Of a stretch of 64,000 nt of DNA, positions 47,844-59,768 are shown piece after piece (the stretch's first letter is position 1; every line of letters starts with the position of its first letter). The notes below the pieces were generated by a model that worked only from the letters and a program-made list of their open reading frames with translations, did not search any database and was not told the DNA's origin. Origin of the DNA: Ophiosphaerella korrae (taxonomy: Eukaryota > Ascomycota > Dothideomycetes > Pleosporales > Phaeosphaeriaceae); assembly GCA_028456385.1 (NCBI GenBank), contig JALNQF010000099.1, positions 104,437-168,436 of the forward strand. The letters are read 5' to 3'. A program made the translations under genes and the position numbers.

Positions 47844-49515
47844 ATGCTGCCTCGAGCGGCCGTCCGCGCCCTTCGCACCCGGCCGGCATGCACAGCTGCA
47901 CGACAATGGCCGCGCACATACGCAAGCAGCAACCGGAGAAGGGACAATACGGGGAAGCGCGGCGATGCCGTCGAATTCGACGACCAGAACAAGGCGCGCA
48001 CCCCGCCCGTCAATCCGTCTGAGCAGCCAGCATTCGACCCTGCGTCGCCACCCGAGCGCAACACAACACCAAAGGAAAATCCGGATGCAGGGGCGCCTGC
48101 TGAGGATGCAGAGCCCCCAAAGCCTCTGCCCGACCTGCGGCAGGGCATTCCGTCGACATTCGCGGCAGAATTTGCCGCAGCAGAGGCCAAGGCAAAACGC
48201 GAGGCTGGAGGTGCCGGGCCCGACGAACCAGGCCCTTCTCCAGGCGGCTTGGGCGGCCGTGAAGGCGGCGGAGGCGAGCTGCCCCGGTCTGCGTACGAGA
48301 CCAGCACCGACCGGCGGCGCAACCGCGTCGCAAACTGGTCCTACCTTGTCTTTCTCCTCTTCGGCATAACGGGCGCTGTCTTCATGGGCAGGAACTGGGA
48401 GAGCGAGGAGGAGGCGCTGGCGCACCCAGACGCACCCAATGGCTGGGGCTTCGGCCAGATGTATGCGCGTGCGGCTGCTCGCATCAACGGGCAAAAGGCA
48501 TACTACACAGAACCCACCTTCCAGAAGCTGCTGCCCGACAAGGACAAGATTCCAGGAGGCGCCCCCGAGCTGACTCTGGTTTTGAGCATGGAGGACCTGT
48601 TGCTGCACTCGGAGTGGAGCACCAAGCACGGCTACCGTCTGGCGAAGCGGCCGGGCCTCGACTACTTCCTGCGCTATCTCAGCTCGCAGTACGAGCTGGT
48701 CATCTTCACCTCGGTCAAGTCCATGGACGCCGACCCCATCATCCGCAAGCTCGACCCCTTCCGTCTCGTCATGTGGCCGCTCTTCCGCGAGGCGACGCGC
48801 TTCGAGAAGGGCGAGTACGTCAAGGTACGTCTCCCATCTCTCTTCCTGCTCGCGTCTGCTAACCGCTCAGGATCTGTCCTACCTCAACCGCGACCTCTCC
48901 AAGGTCATCATCATAGATACCCACCCAGCACACGTCAAGCACCAGCCGGAAAACGCAATCATCCTGCCCAAGTGGAAAGGTGAGCCCGGCGACAAGGGCC
49001 TGGTGGCCTTGATCCCCTTCCTCGAATACATGGCCATGATGTCGCAAACCGGTCAGCCGGTCGATGTTCGTGCCTTCCTCAAGTCCATGGAGGGCAAAGA
49101 CATCCCCGTTGAATATGCGCGCCGCGAGGCCAAGCTACGAGAGGCCTTCAACAAAGACCTTGCGGCGCAAAAGTCCAAGACTAAGAGCAGTGCAGGCGGC
49201 ATGTTTATGAAGAGCCTGGGCCTCGATGCGCAAAAACCAGGCATGGTTCTAGGCGACCAGAACATCTCCCAAGGCATGGCCGAGGGCAAGATGATGATTG
49301 ACATGTACCGCGACTTCAACCGGCAAAACTACGAGCATCTGGACAAACAGATCAAGGAGAACGGCGAGACATGGCTAAAGGAGATGGCCGAGGAAGAGAG
49401 GAAGATGCAGGAGTCACAAATGAAAGATATGAAAGCCGGTGCGTTTGGCTGGCTAGGAGGTAATGCTGGGGGGCAATCAACGGCCACACCCCCAGCGCAA
49501 GATCCACCCAAATGA
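47844..49515 (+). CDS. TIM50: TIM50, mitochondrial inner-membrane import receptor
   Basis: A subunit of the TIM23 translocase that receives presequence proteins in the intermembrane space. One intron at 48825-48870 (46 nt; GCTAAC branch site); the product is 541 aa. The N-terminus is Arg/Ala-rich with few acidic residues (MLPRAAVRALRTRPACTAAR), a matrix presequence. A long Pro-rich linker follows, then one membrane segment (about 164-182, WSYLVFLLFGITGAVFMG), then the FCP1/NIF-like domain (about 235-385). That domain shows LVLSMEDLLLHSEW, KRPGLDYFLRYLS, VIFTSVKSMDADPIIRKLDP and IIIDTHPAHVKHQPENAI. The catalytic DXDX motif of true phosphatases is SMEDL here, as expected for TIM50, which is not an active phosphatase. 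The C-terminus is charged and helical. An upstream in-frame start adds 30 residues and spoils the presequence, so 47844 was chosen. Confidence 0.94.
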
Positions 49516-49590
49516 GGGCATGTATGTGTACAATAACGACGAAAAGATACCATGATACGAGCAGATTCCACTCTACGATTCAATTCCATG

Positions 49591-49622
<32 letters not shown>

Positions 49623-49813
49623 CACTTAGAGTAATTTTTTTGGTCCATGTGGAAACCTCGGTCTGCGGCATTAAGCGGACATAACGAAGGCGTCCGACAA
49701 AAGGTGAGGGGTCACAAACATTCAGATGGTGAGCGCTCTTTGCACAGAAACGACTTTTTTTTTTACTCATTATCAACGCCGGCGGGCCTAAACTACTCTA
49801 CCTTGAAACTACT
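49516..49813. repeat. intergenic with (TG)n microsatellite
   Basis: About 300 bp between TIM50 and the next gene. A TG dinucleotide run lies at about 49593-49621. The region is otherwise unremarkable. Confidence 0.85.
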
Positions 49814-51292
49814 ATGGCGCCCTCCTTCTCCTTCCCTTTCCTCTTCCTCTCACTAGAGCTGCGAGAGGCAATCTATAGCCTGTACTTCAAGCCTGCTGAT
49901 CGGCTCGTTCAAAATGTCGAGCTCAATGACCAGGGGTACTCTGGCGGCGTCTATAAGTTTGACTTTGATCTGTTCCGGGTGAACAGGCAGGTCTACCATG
50001 AGGCCAAAACGGTGTGGAGGCGCGAGAACGTCTTTGTCAAAATTGCAATGCCGTGGCCCAGTGCGAGTATGTATCGTCTCTATTTGACGGCCACAGAGGA
50101 GTATGACGGTGAGTGAACTGCTGCGCTCCGTGGCAAGAGGAAATGGATCTTCTCATGAAAATATATTCAGTCATGCTCACCAGCCATTCGCTCAGTAAAC
50201 CACATCTCCTCCGAGGGCCTGGTCCCAATCGTATGTACAGACCAACGAGCCGACGCCTTTGCCTCGAACCATGCCCTCATCCAAATCACCGCGCCCTTCC
50301 ACCAAACCATACCCGAGCACGCCGTCGTCATCCTCCTCGACGACCTCCACCTCTTCACCCAAACATGGTACTACAGCGCCCTCTCCTACCCCATGCTCAA
50401 CGACCGCCTCTCCGTCAGCTTCACCCTGCGCGACCCATACAGCAGCACCCGCCCCGAAAACCCCGACCTCACCAGCCCAAACCTCGCCTTACAGCGGCGT
50501 ATCCTCCTCCCCTTTGGCCAAGTAAAAGGCCTCTACCAAAAACATCTAACCAACTTCGCGCCCCAAATCCAGCACGAACTCGCCGCGCAAATGGCGCTCC
50601 CCGCCCCCTCCCTCCAACAAGCCTGCGAAGCCTGCGCAGACCTCACATCACAAGGCGACGCCGTCCTCCCGACCTCCCCGGCCGCCGCCCTTGCCCTCTA
50701 CACCCAAGCCTTCCACGCCATCCACATCCTTATCCACCACCGCACCCGCCGCGTACTCGCCGACATCTTCTTCCACGAGGTCATCGAAGCAGGCCCATTT
50801 GCCGGCCAAACAGGCGTAACCGTGCGCATCATCCTGCGCCTCAAACTTGTCGCACGCTGCCTGCTCGCATACCTGCATCTCGGCGACTTTGGCAACGCGG
50901 CGTTCTGGGGCATGCGCACGATCCGCATCATGCGCGAGAACATGGACATTGAGTACGAGGGCTTTCTGTCCGAGTTTGTCGGCGGCGGCGACATGGGCCT
51001 AGTCTATGTGCGCGCCGGCATTGCCTTTTGGCACATGGAGAAGGAGAGAAGGGTTTGGGCGCAGGAGCTGAGCGTGTATGAGGGCGACGAGGCGGCGGCG
51101 AGTGCGTACCTTTGGGGCATGGCCGGCAAGTATTTTCGCAAAAGGGGGGGCGAAGGCGTGCTAGGGGAGCTGCACAGTTTTGGCGTTCCACGCGGGGCGA
51201 CGACGGCATTTGACGCGGCGAGTGACGATGAGGGCGAGATGGAGAGCACGGTGGGGCAAGGGGGTAGTCTGGATGGGTGGGCGGACTTGTAA
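49814..51292 (+). CDS. unknown protein with N-terminal ELR-type (F-box-like) motif, 467 aa
   Basis: One intron at 50109-50183 (75 nt, GTGAGT donor) joins EEYDA to IRSVNHISSEGLVPIV; the exons sum to 468 codons with stop. The N-terminus (FLFLSLELREAIYSLYF, then FDFDLFRVNRQVYHEAKTVW) matches the general pattern of fungal proteins that begin with an F-box-like LPxELRxxIY motif followed by a CRQIRxE-like stretch. The C-terminal two thirds are mostly helical (LALYTQAFHAIHILI, RIILRLKLVARCLLAYLHLG, GFLSEFVGGGDMGLVYVRAG) and could be TPR-like, but I cannot assign a family. An acidic tail ends it. An adaptor role in ubiquitination would be a guess based on the N-terminus only. Its codon use is strongly GC-biased, like its neighbours. 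Confidence 0.75.
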
Positions 51293-51338
51293 CGCGGGGG
51301 GGGGGGGTTTTTTGGCCCAAAGGCCATGTGAGCGGCTT

Positions 51339-51757
51339 TCACGCGCCGTCGCCGTCACATTCGCCGTCGTGGCAGTACTTGACGCACCCGCGCCGGAACA
51401 CGTATGTCCCGCCCACGCATCCCCAGACTCCGTTGCCGCACTCGAATACACATGTGCAGTACCCGTCGACGCATTGCGACCGGTCGCTTGTCTGGTTCGC
51501 GTACATGTCGCCCAGGTACCCAATTGGAACGTCTGTGGGATAGTTAGAGTGGTGGGAAGAGAGAGAGAGAGAGAGAGTGTGTGTGTGTGTGTGTGTGTGT
51601 GTGAGTGAGAGAGAGAAGGGCTGGTACCGTGTTCCATTAGTTCCCAGCCGCAGATTGGTTGGTGGGGTTTGGAGAGGCATTTTGTGGGGACGGTCTGGGT
51701 GGGGTGAGATGAGGTGGGGAGGGCGTGGAGGAGGAGGGTGAGGAGAGTGAGGAGCAT
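51339..51757 (-). CDS. small secreted cysteine-rich protein, 107 aa
   Basis: One intron at 51533-51627 (95 nt; donor GTACCAG, CTAAC branch site, CCCACAG acceptor) joins GWELMEH to DVPIGYLGDMYANQ. The product has a clear N-terminal signal peptide (MLLTLLTLLLHALPTSS) and about 90 mature residues with ten cysteines. Two lie in the first exon (TKCLSKPHQPIC) and eight in the second (QCVDGYCTCVFECGNGVWGC, then RGCVKYC and EC). Such size, secretion signal and Cys density are typical of fungal effector-like or antimicrobial-type secreted proteins, but no family is recognised and no function is claimed. The intron itself is made largely of CA and CT dinucleotide repeats. The 3' flank has a run of G. 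Its neighbours are unrelated core genes. Confidence 0.75.
51540..51620 (-). repeat. compound CA/CT microsatellite inside an intron
   Basis: GA and GT dinucleotide runs (plus strand) fill most of the intron of the small secreted protein gene. Length change here would alter the intron size but not the coding sequence. Confidence 0.85.
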
Positions 51758-52461
51758 TGTCGATGGCTTGAGATGTGTCTGAGGGGGTTATACCTCAAGC
51801 CTACGAGTGTCAAGATAGTGTTTGTGCATAGATGAGAAGCCAGTCCAGAAACAACCCCCCATATTTGTTTTTTCCTGTCAAAGTTAAAAAGTGCCCTGTC
51901 CAATCCAACGCATTCAAGTCGCACAGACATAGCAAGACAACTGTCTATTCGCGCAGTGCAACCTACCATTCAGGCCATCATCACGTGTAAAGCGACCAGC
52001 CGACCAGCTAATAATTACACCACACACATGTTCTGAGTAGACCCCCGAGCAAAGTCTGAAGATGCAGAGAGAAATACATCTGCAGGGGCCAAAATCCCTT
52101 CGCCAATCACACCGCCACGGCCCGTCAGCCTCAGAACGTCATCCCGCCTGCTTCACCCTGGACAACGCCACAAGCGTTACCACTCACCCACACAACAACA
52201 TCCCTTCATCTCAATTCCTCTCCACCACCGCGCATCATGTTGTCCCCACCCGCAATGCAACACCGCCCCCATCCCACCGCCCTCCCCCCCCCCCCCCCCC
52301 GGCATCAGGCCCCCCAATCCACAACAGCGGGCCAAACCTTGATTCCCAGCCACTAGGTACTTTCCCATGGTGGGTACCGTATTCCATGCCCGCGATATAA
52401 TTATACCACGCAGCCATCCATCCCACCGCGTTTCCGTTTCTGTTTCCGCCACGCCCCCGCC
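51758..52461. other. intergenic with poly-C tract
   Basis: About 0.7 kb divergent spacer. A run of about 17 C lies near 52284-52300. A 112-codon plus-strand frame (52062-52400) has no motif and is not called. Confidence 0.6.
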
Positions 52462-53360
52462 ATGTCCACATCTTCCTCTTTCTCTTCCTCCTCCTCCTCC
52501 TCCTCCTCCTCCTCCCCCTTCCTCAGCCAAGGCTTCGCAATCCGCCGCAACGGCTCCTGCCTCGCGGGCCACGAAGTCGACTGCGGGACCACGGCCGCGC
52601 CCTTCCGCGCCTGCTGCCCCTCGGGCTTCGAGTGTCCCGGCCCGCAATACAACGTGGTGTGCTGCCTGCCCGGCGCGGCCTGCGCGGCGCAGGTAGAGCG
52701 CGCGGCGGCGCCCCGGTGCGCGAATGCCGGGTGGGACTTGTTTGACAATGGGGGGTATTTTTGCTGTGCGAGGGGGGTGTCTGCGTTTAATCGGAGTAAT
52801 ACGAATGGGTGTGGGGAGAAGGTCGGGGGTGCGCTGGCTTTGACGGTTGTGAGAGTGGGCGTTGGTGAGTGGAGTCGAGTGTTTGGTGGGGGGGGGGAGG
52901 GCTGGGGCTAATGCGTGGTATAGATGTGACGACGATGACGACGACGACGACGACGACGGGGCTTGAGTTGACTGGGTTGCCGACGGTTACGGTGCCGGCG
53001 AGGGTGGCGACGGTGTTGACGCAGACGTCGTCCGGACAGACTGGTGTTGTGCAGCCGGTATCGTCTGGGGTGAATGGCGGCGCAATAGCGGGCGGGGTGG
53101 TAGGCGGTGTTCTCGGCCTGGGTCTGATCGCCGTGCTGGTTTGGTTCCTCAAGTGGAAAAAGAAACAGGCGGTTCAGCCGAGTCCCTATCTTCAACAGCA
53201 ACATCTGTATGGCCCCGGTTTTGCGAAATCGAATCGGCATGAGGCGAGCGGGCAGGCTTTGCATGAGGTAGATGCTACGAGCCCGAGGACGCTGGGTGCT
53301 GAGTTGCCAACTACACCGAGACCGATCGAATTAGACGGCTCGGGGGCGGGGAAGAGGTAA
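52462..53360 (+). CDS. cysteine-rich single-pass membrane protein, 279 aa
   Basis: One intron at 52865-52923 (59 nt; GTGAGT donor, GCTAAT branch site, ATAG acceptor); the exons sum to 280 codons with stop. Residues 1-18 are a Ser run coded by TCC/TCT repeats. Residues about 25-120 are Cys-rich (SCLAGHEVDCGT, ACCPSGFECPGP, VVCCLPGAAC, YFCCARG). A Thr-rich stretch (TTTTTTTGLELTGLPTVTV) follows. One membrane helix (about 190-215, AIAGGVVGGVLGLGLIAVLVWFLKW) leads to a basic stop-transfer KKK and a cytoplasmic tail. This layout is common in fungal cell-surface proteins and wall-sensor-like proteins. No cleavable signal peptide is visible, which is odd for a Cys-rich outer domain; the true first exon may lie upstream. 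Function is not known. Confidence 0.75.
52468..52516 (+). repeat. coding trinucleotide repeat (Ser run)
   Basis: TCC/TCT-type triplets give about 15 serines near the N-terminus of the membrane protein. The repeat is prone to length change in whole codons. Confidence 0.9.
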
Positions 53361-54149
53361 ATTCTGCATAAAGAAGGGAATTGCTACAAAGCAGGAAATC
53401 CTGCTCCATTTGGCCTGGAAAGCTTCGGTACAATGTATACTATAATAGTCCCCCTGGCAGACTCGGAAAGTCTGAGCTAGGGCTGCATCCTACGAGTCTG
53501 ACGTTACTCATGTATATAACATATTGGTTCTCTTTGGTTGGCTTTGCTCGCCCTTGACATGTTGACAATTGAGCGCCCAGCTAGACGCAGATCCAGCTCA
53601 ACCAGGAGATGCTTATCCCTTTCTGGCAACCATACGTTACCCGCGTTGAAAGCCGGTGCAATCAGTCGATCAATGGGATACATCAGCGCCGCCTGGGTGG
53701 GACACACGTTGACAGAAGAAGCATCGCACCGCACGCCATTGAACGAGCGAGCCCACTTATCGCACAGCCTTGTAGTAAGTTAACACGGCTAGGTAGGCCC
53801 CGTCCGTCAACGCTGCGTGGCCTCCATCCCCCAGGTCGAGTTCACCATGTACGTCTAGTCTAGGCCTGGGGGCACCAATTTCTCCAAGCAAACATCGTAC
53901 CCTAACCTCCTTGTACTATTTACGCGTAATAAGCCAAGAGCAAAGTTTCGCTGGTTCCCGGCCCATTGAATCCTATTGGCTGAATTACCCTGGCGTAAAA
54001 CGCGAAGCGAAGCGAGCATTGCACTGCAACTTTAGCGTGGCCGTGAGGGCTGGGAGTTTTAGTTTGGCTGGGTAAGACTTCAGGACTGGTTGTTAGATCA
54101 TAGCCTTTGCTTGAATCATGTGCTAGGCCCTCCATTTCAAACAACTACA
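53361..54149. other. convergent intergenic region
   Basis: About 0.8 kb between the 3' ends of the membrane protein gene and the 5-oxoprolinase gene. Short frames only; nothing recognised. Confidence 0.5.
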
Positions 54150-57100
54150 CTAGACACTATCCCACGCCTTGATCCCTTCTTCTTTCATCCCCGCATACCA
54201 TTCTTTCACATAGTCCAACCCCACATGTGGTCCGTAAGCATGCGTCTCCCATTGCGGCCTTGGTGCCTTTAGCCCGGTCTCCTCTTCGCAGTTATCCATC
54301 AGCTCTCTGATTGTGCCTCCTCTATTGTATCCCTGCATGTCAAGCTGCCTCTTCGAGCTCATTTCTTCGCGCAACGTCTTCGTCGCACGCTCGTCGACGG
54401 AGAAGTCGGGCTGAACAACAACAACGCCGTAGTTTGAAGCGGCACCATCGACACTCACGAGCCGCCGATGGACTTCCTTTGCAACGAGCGACGCGGGTCG
54501 GGTCAGGGGGTCACCAAGTCCGCCGCCGCCCCATGTGATCCATTCAAGTACATCGCCTGCCCACAGTTAGCAATAATTCGACCCAAGGGTAAGGAATAGA
54601 CTTACCGGGATATACATGCACGTGATCCTGCTTGGACTGGCAGAGCTGTATATTCTCCTCCTGCCTCTCTGTCCCATAACTATTCTCCCGATACAACGTC
54701 TTCCTCGATCGACTCCCCGGCATCCCACCATTCACACCCCACGGCTTGACCAGCCACCGATCATCATGAATGCTGATATCGCCCTCACACAAGAACCGAT
54801 ACAACGTGCGCTGCGCATTGCCCCCACGATAAAAACCCGCGCCCCCAGAATCCGGCAGCGCCTCATTCGCCTCAATAATAACCGGAAAATACAGCTCAAT
54901 ATTCTCCGCTGGGATCGACTTGATGGCGGGAAACAAGCAGTGGCAATCCGGCCCATCGCCAATCGGGCGCGCAGGCACGCCCCCAAAGCCAATCTGGTAG
55001 AGCAGGTAGAACTCGCCGTCGGGCTTGAAGCCCGAGTAGAACAGGTGCGGCGAGTCGGAGAAGCCCGCGGCGCAGCGGTACGCGGCGTTGCGCTGGCCAA
55101 ACAGCGCCTGCATGACGTCCATGACACGGCCGAGCAGATGCGTGCGACAGCTGACGGCAGCGGGGCGGACGGGCCGTAGGATCGAGCCCGTGGGGATTCT
55201 GATGTCGACGAGGTCGTGGAAGCCGTCGTTGACGATGGCGTGCGGGTCGTAGATGGCGAGCAGGTAGTAGCCAATGAACATCTTGAACATGGTGATGGAG
55301 AGGTAGTAGTTCATGGACGAGTTAGACTGCGGCGACGTGCCGGCCCAGTCAAACACGAGCTTCTCTCCCTCCTTCTGCATCGAGCAGCTTATGGCGTAGG
55401 GTCCTGTGCCCTGGCCGTCGTCGTCGATGAAGTCGGTGAAGCTGGACTTTTCGGCCCCGATTTTGTCGTCGATGATTGTTTTGATGGCGGCGCGGTTTTG
55501 TGCGAGGAGGTGGTCTGTCGCTGCTTCGTAGATTTCTAGGCCGTAGCGTTCGCAGAGCTCGCTGACGCGGGTTGCGGCGGTGCGGCAGGCGGTCACGAGA
55601 GCGATCAGGTCGCTTTGGAACCATTCGGGCTTTCGCGAGTTGCGGAATAGGACGGAGGCGAGGCAGGAGTTGTACACGCCTTTTTCGTAGAGCTTTACAA
55701 TGGGGATTTGGAGGCCGTCTTCGTAGATGGTGCTGGCGTTGATGCTCATTGAACCGGGGACTTTGCCTTGCACGTCTGTCAAGTGGCCAAAGTTGGCGGC
55801 CCATCCGATTAGCTTGTGGGAATGATAGATTGGCAGGAGGATGATCACATCGTTTAGATGTGATACGGCGCCATCGATCTGATAGACGTCGTTGGTCATG
55901 AATACGTCGCCTTCATTTATCGTACCCTGCCAGCTATCCAGAAATTGCGTGATGAAACTGCCAAACTGCCCAACAAGCATTTGACCACGAGTATTGGTGA
56001 TGACATTGAACTCATCTTGCTGGTCACGGATAGCAGGACTCATTGCACAACGTAACATCAAGGTGTCCATTTCTCGGCGTATAGAGCCAAGTGCCGATGC
56101 AATGAGTGTTGAAATCAATGGTTGCTCGTTGACTAATTTCACAGCGGATTCTTTGGAATGAACAACTTTTTGCTCTTCCTGTTTCTCTTCAGGCCAGATG
56201 AGAATGTTCCCCATGGTATCAACCTCGCCAAAGTGACCAGGGAGAATGAGAGTATTAGAGTCCATCTCAGTGATCACAGCTGGTCCTGGTATTTTGATCC
56301 CGGCTCTTGTGATCTTGGTGCGATCCCAGAATGTTGCTTCGGCTTTTTGTCCTTCATAGACAATATCTTGTTTGAAATTAATGGCATCCAGGGGAGGGCT
56401 AGGGCACTTTGCCGCGGGGATAGGCTTGAATGCAACCTCTCCAGATGCGTCAACGACCTTGGCACGCATACGCATCGTCTCCAGCTCAGCATAAGTGTGC
56501 GAGAACCCAAACTGGTGCGCATGTGCCTCGCCGAACTTGGCTCGAAGGGTGTTTAGCAATGCCTTCGTATCTTCAATTTCATCCTCGCTAAAGTCGACGG
56601 TAAGTGTCATCGCTTGGCCTTTGTATCGCATATCAGATTGGAATACGACCGCAAGTGCAGCCTGCTCATCTGACAGCGCACCCTTCATCGTCTGTACGCA
56701 GCTTTCCTTGAGATTCCTTAACGTCGCGGTGAGATCATCAGCTGTGATATCAGAAAAGACCTTGATGTAAGTGCAACTTTGCTCGTGTGACATCTTTGTC
56801 ATAGCATCACCTTGAGCACATAGAACTCCCGGACTAGGAGGAACTATGACAGGCCATGAACTAAGAAGCTTCCCAAGTGAGTTTGCATGAAGAGGCCCAG
56901 CTCCACCGAATGCAACTAACGCAAAGTCACGAGGATCGTAGCCTTGCTCAAGTGACACGAGACGAAGGGCGCCATGCATGCTCTCGTTGACTAGGTCGAT
57001 GATACCTTCTGCCGCAGGCGTGACATCCATGTCCATCTGCTGTGCAATTTTTTCGACTGCAGTAGTTGCAGCAGCGACATCGAGCTCGAACTCACCCCCT

Positions 57101-58408
57101 AGCAACTTTGGTGGGAGATAACCCAATGCCAGATTAGCATCGGTAACAGTGGCTTGTGTTCCCCCTTTGCCATATGCTGCTGGCCCAGGAGTTGCACCGC
57201 TCGACTCAGGTCCGACGCGGAAGTTCTTGGTGAACTCGTTGTACATGGCAATAGAGCCTCCGCCTGCACCCACTGTTTGAACATCGACCGATGGCGCTCT
57301 GACTGACAAATGGCCGACCTGTGTCTCGCGGCGAATGATGGCATCGGTTCCAGGCAGAAGTGCACAATCTGTGCTGGTTCCGCCCATATCAAAAGTGATG
57401 AGGTTCTTGAATGGCGTGTTTTTGGCGACCAAGTGGGACACAGCCTTTACACCGCCAGCAGGACCGCTCATGAGGATCTTCACCGGTGTCTCCTCAGCCA
57501 GATGAACAGAGGTCAAATCACCGTCTGACTTTAAGATTCGAATCGTGTCTGTGTCGTTTGCGAGTATCGTCTGGAGATTCTTCATATACTTCTTAACTAC
57601 AGGCTTCACGATAGCATTTGCTGCCGTTGTGGCCGTCCGTTCATACTCCTGGATCTCTGGGAGCACATCTGTTGAAGTAACAATCTCAACGTCTGGGCCG
57701 AATTCATCGTTCAATATGGCGCGTACTTTTTCTTCGTGTACGCTGTTCGCAAAGGAGTTCAGGAGGGAGACAGCAATCGCCTGCGGCTGTTGTCTCTTGA
57801 GGTCCTGCAGGCTTTGCCGAAACTCTGTTTCATCTAGCTCGTGGAAAATTTCACCATCGATCTTGATGCGCTCTTTGGCTTCGACTGTCCGTTCTAGCGG
57901 CACAAGAGGCTCTGGTTGCACGTAGTTTATCCATGCGCCCAATCCACCAGGTATCTGACTCCTCCGTACTGTCAAGATGTCCTTATGTCCCTTTGTGACG
58001 ATCAAGCCGCACTTTGCGCCTTTGTTCTCGAGCACAGCATTCGTACCGGTTGTAGTGCCGTGGTGGATGTAGTCGAACTTGCCGTCCCAATTATACTTCT
58101 TCTTCAAAACCTTCCTCACTTGGGCAACGCCTTCATGTACGCCAATGGATTGGTCGGCCGTATTCGTCGGGACTTTCGCGCGCACAGCTTCACCGTCTGG
58201 AGTGATGACACAAATATCTGTGAAGGTACTGTACGGGTGTCAGATCTCTTGGGGATAAAGCATATGATAGGAACTCCATATTGAGTTGGCTGTCTTGTTC
58301 ATGACACAATGTATTTCGTCTCAGCCTTGCTACACCGCTTCGCAGCCATCACAAACTGTAGTGAAACACTTACCCTCCAACGTCAACACCAAGCCTGTAT
58401 CCTGACAT
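54150..58408 (-). CDS. 5-oxoprolinase (hydantoinase A + B fusion), 1354 aa
   Basis: An ATP-dependent enzyme that opens 5-oxoproline to glutamate in the glutathione (gamma-glutamyl) cycle; cytosolic. Introns are 58229-58373 (145 nt) and 54557-54605 (49 nt, CTAAC branch site); the exons give 1355 codons with stop. The tiny first exon (35 nt) supplies MSGYRLGVDVGG, which completes the nucleotide-binding motif DVGGTFTD across the splice. The hydantoinase A half follows: HHGTTTGTNAVLENKGAKCG, SGPAGGV, FDMGGTSTDCAL, VGAGGGSIA, FGGAGPLHA. The hydantoinase B half starts near residue 715 (RREMDTLMLRCAMSPAIRDQ, GDVFMTNDVYQIDGAVSHLND, GTGPYAISCS, FPAIKSIPAENIE, SGGAGFYRGGN), and the last exon gives WITWGGGGLGDPLTR. 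All usual blocks are present at typical length, so it should be active. Related fungal hydantoinase-like proteins share this layout, so the exact substrate is not proven by sequence. Confidence 0.92.
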
Positions 58409-59768
58409 GGCGATAAAATTATTGCCAGACAGATGCAATGGTGCAAGTAGCTCTCTCACCTAAGACGAGCCAACTTGCGTCATATAGTGGATCCAGAATG
58501 ACTGGAGACTGTGGTATGCCGGATTAGATCCGAGTTAGTGGTTTGTCCATTCTTGCTGCTCTCAAAATAAGCCCGGACATCCAGCCGAACCCGGTTATAG
58601 GTAACCGGCACCAGCGAGCGGCTTCATGCTGATAGACTACCATTCACCCCAGTGCAGTATTCCCGAGAGATAAGGTATATGTCGATCCACCCACCACGAA
58701 AAGAGGGGTTGCTCTCAACGTATGACAACATCTCAGAACGGCCTAAATTTTTTCCATAGCGATCTTCAATTGACTCGTGGAAGAACCGCAACAAATGCGC
58801 CAGATAGTGAGGTTTTACAGATGTTGTTGTAGATTTCCGATTATACGGTACAGGATGCTACTCCCGCGTTTCAGATCAACCACGTTTTGTTCGATTTGGC
58901 CCGACCACCACGCGTTCCGCTAGGATGACCAGGGATGAGGGCAGGCATCTAGCAGCATGCAGCCACACTAGTATCAAATTTATTGTCCAAGACAATAGCC
59001 GTCTTTATAAAGCTGTGAGGTCTTGCCGTTGTGGCCTGTTGAAAGCTAAGCGTCGCGAGCCGTACTGGAAGGGCTCTCGGCCCGTAATACAGCATGTTAC
59101 GTGAATCCATGGCCAAGCCTTTACCGTCGGTGAGTCTTGCTTTCATCATTTGTTTCAAGGCCTTCACGTGACCACATGCAATAGACATCTATTTCTCTTG
59201 ACTGAACGGCTCTTGGTAACACTTGGCATCCTCAAACAGCCATTGTCACCTCCTACTCCGTGCCCAAACCTAAACAGCTAAGGGCTATCTGAAATAGGCA
59301 AATATTCACGGCAACTGTCGGTGTTCTTCGGTCTGGATGGAAGCACCTGTGACGATATTGGGTTATTTACAAGCGAGCAGCCGTCTTTGTGGGCGGGTAT
59401 GCGCTTCCGAATATCTCTTGAAGCATGGTTCTGCCGTATCCTGGAACACATGCCGAAGGCATCTGATAATGCTCATCCATGATCCCTGTTTTTCATATCC
59501 TATGTGACAATAGGCTATATGTATATGATATACAAGAGAAGGAAGTTCCTGATCAATGGGCCATCAAATAAATGTGTTTCCCTAAAGCTGGCATTCAAAT
59601 GCTGAAAATCGTCTTTGGTTTGCAGCACGAATCACTCATGTGCAACATGTGCTTCGATCATGTAATTTGGATTCAAATGTGTGTAAACACTCCCAGTGTC
59701 TCAAACGCCTCGCTGTATAATATGGGTATCAAAGTTCGGTCGGGAGGAAACGGGAATCAAAACAAAGA
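58409..59768. other. intergenic
   Basis: About 1.4 kb upstream of the 5-oxoprolinase start and downstream of the SSU72 stop. Only short frames; no repeat or RNA gene recognised. Confidence 0.5.

Noticed and set aside
47769..48629. Long minus-strand frame (286 codons) opposite TIM50
   Set aside because: It is a mirror of the GC-biased TIM50 exon with Arg/Cys-rich composition and no motif; TIM50 on the plus strand is certain.
50113..50952. 279-codon plus-strand frame rich in Pro/Arg/His
   Set aside because: A shifted frame of the 49814-51292 gene with low-complexity translation; the called frame has an intron that closes and ordinary protein composition.
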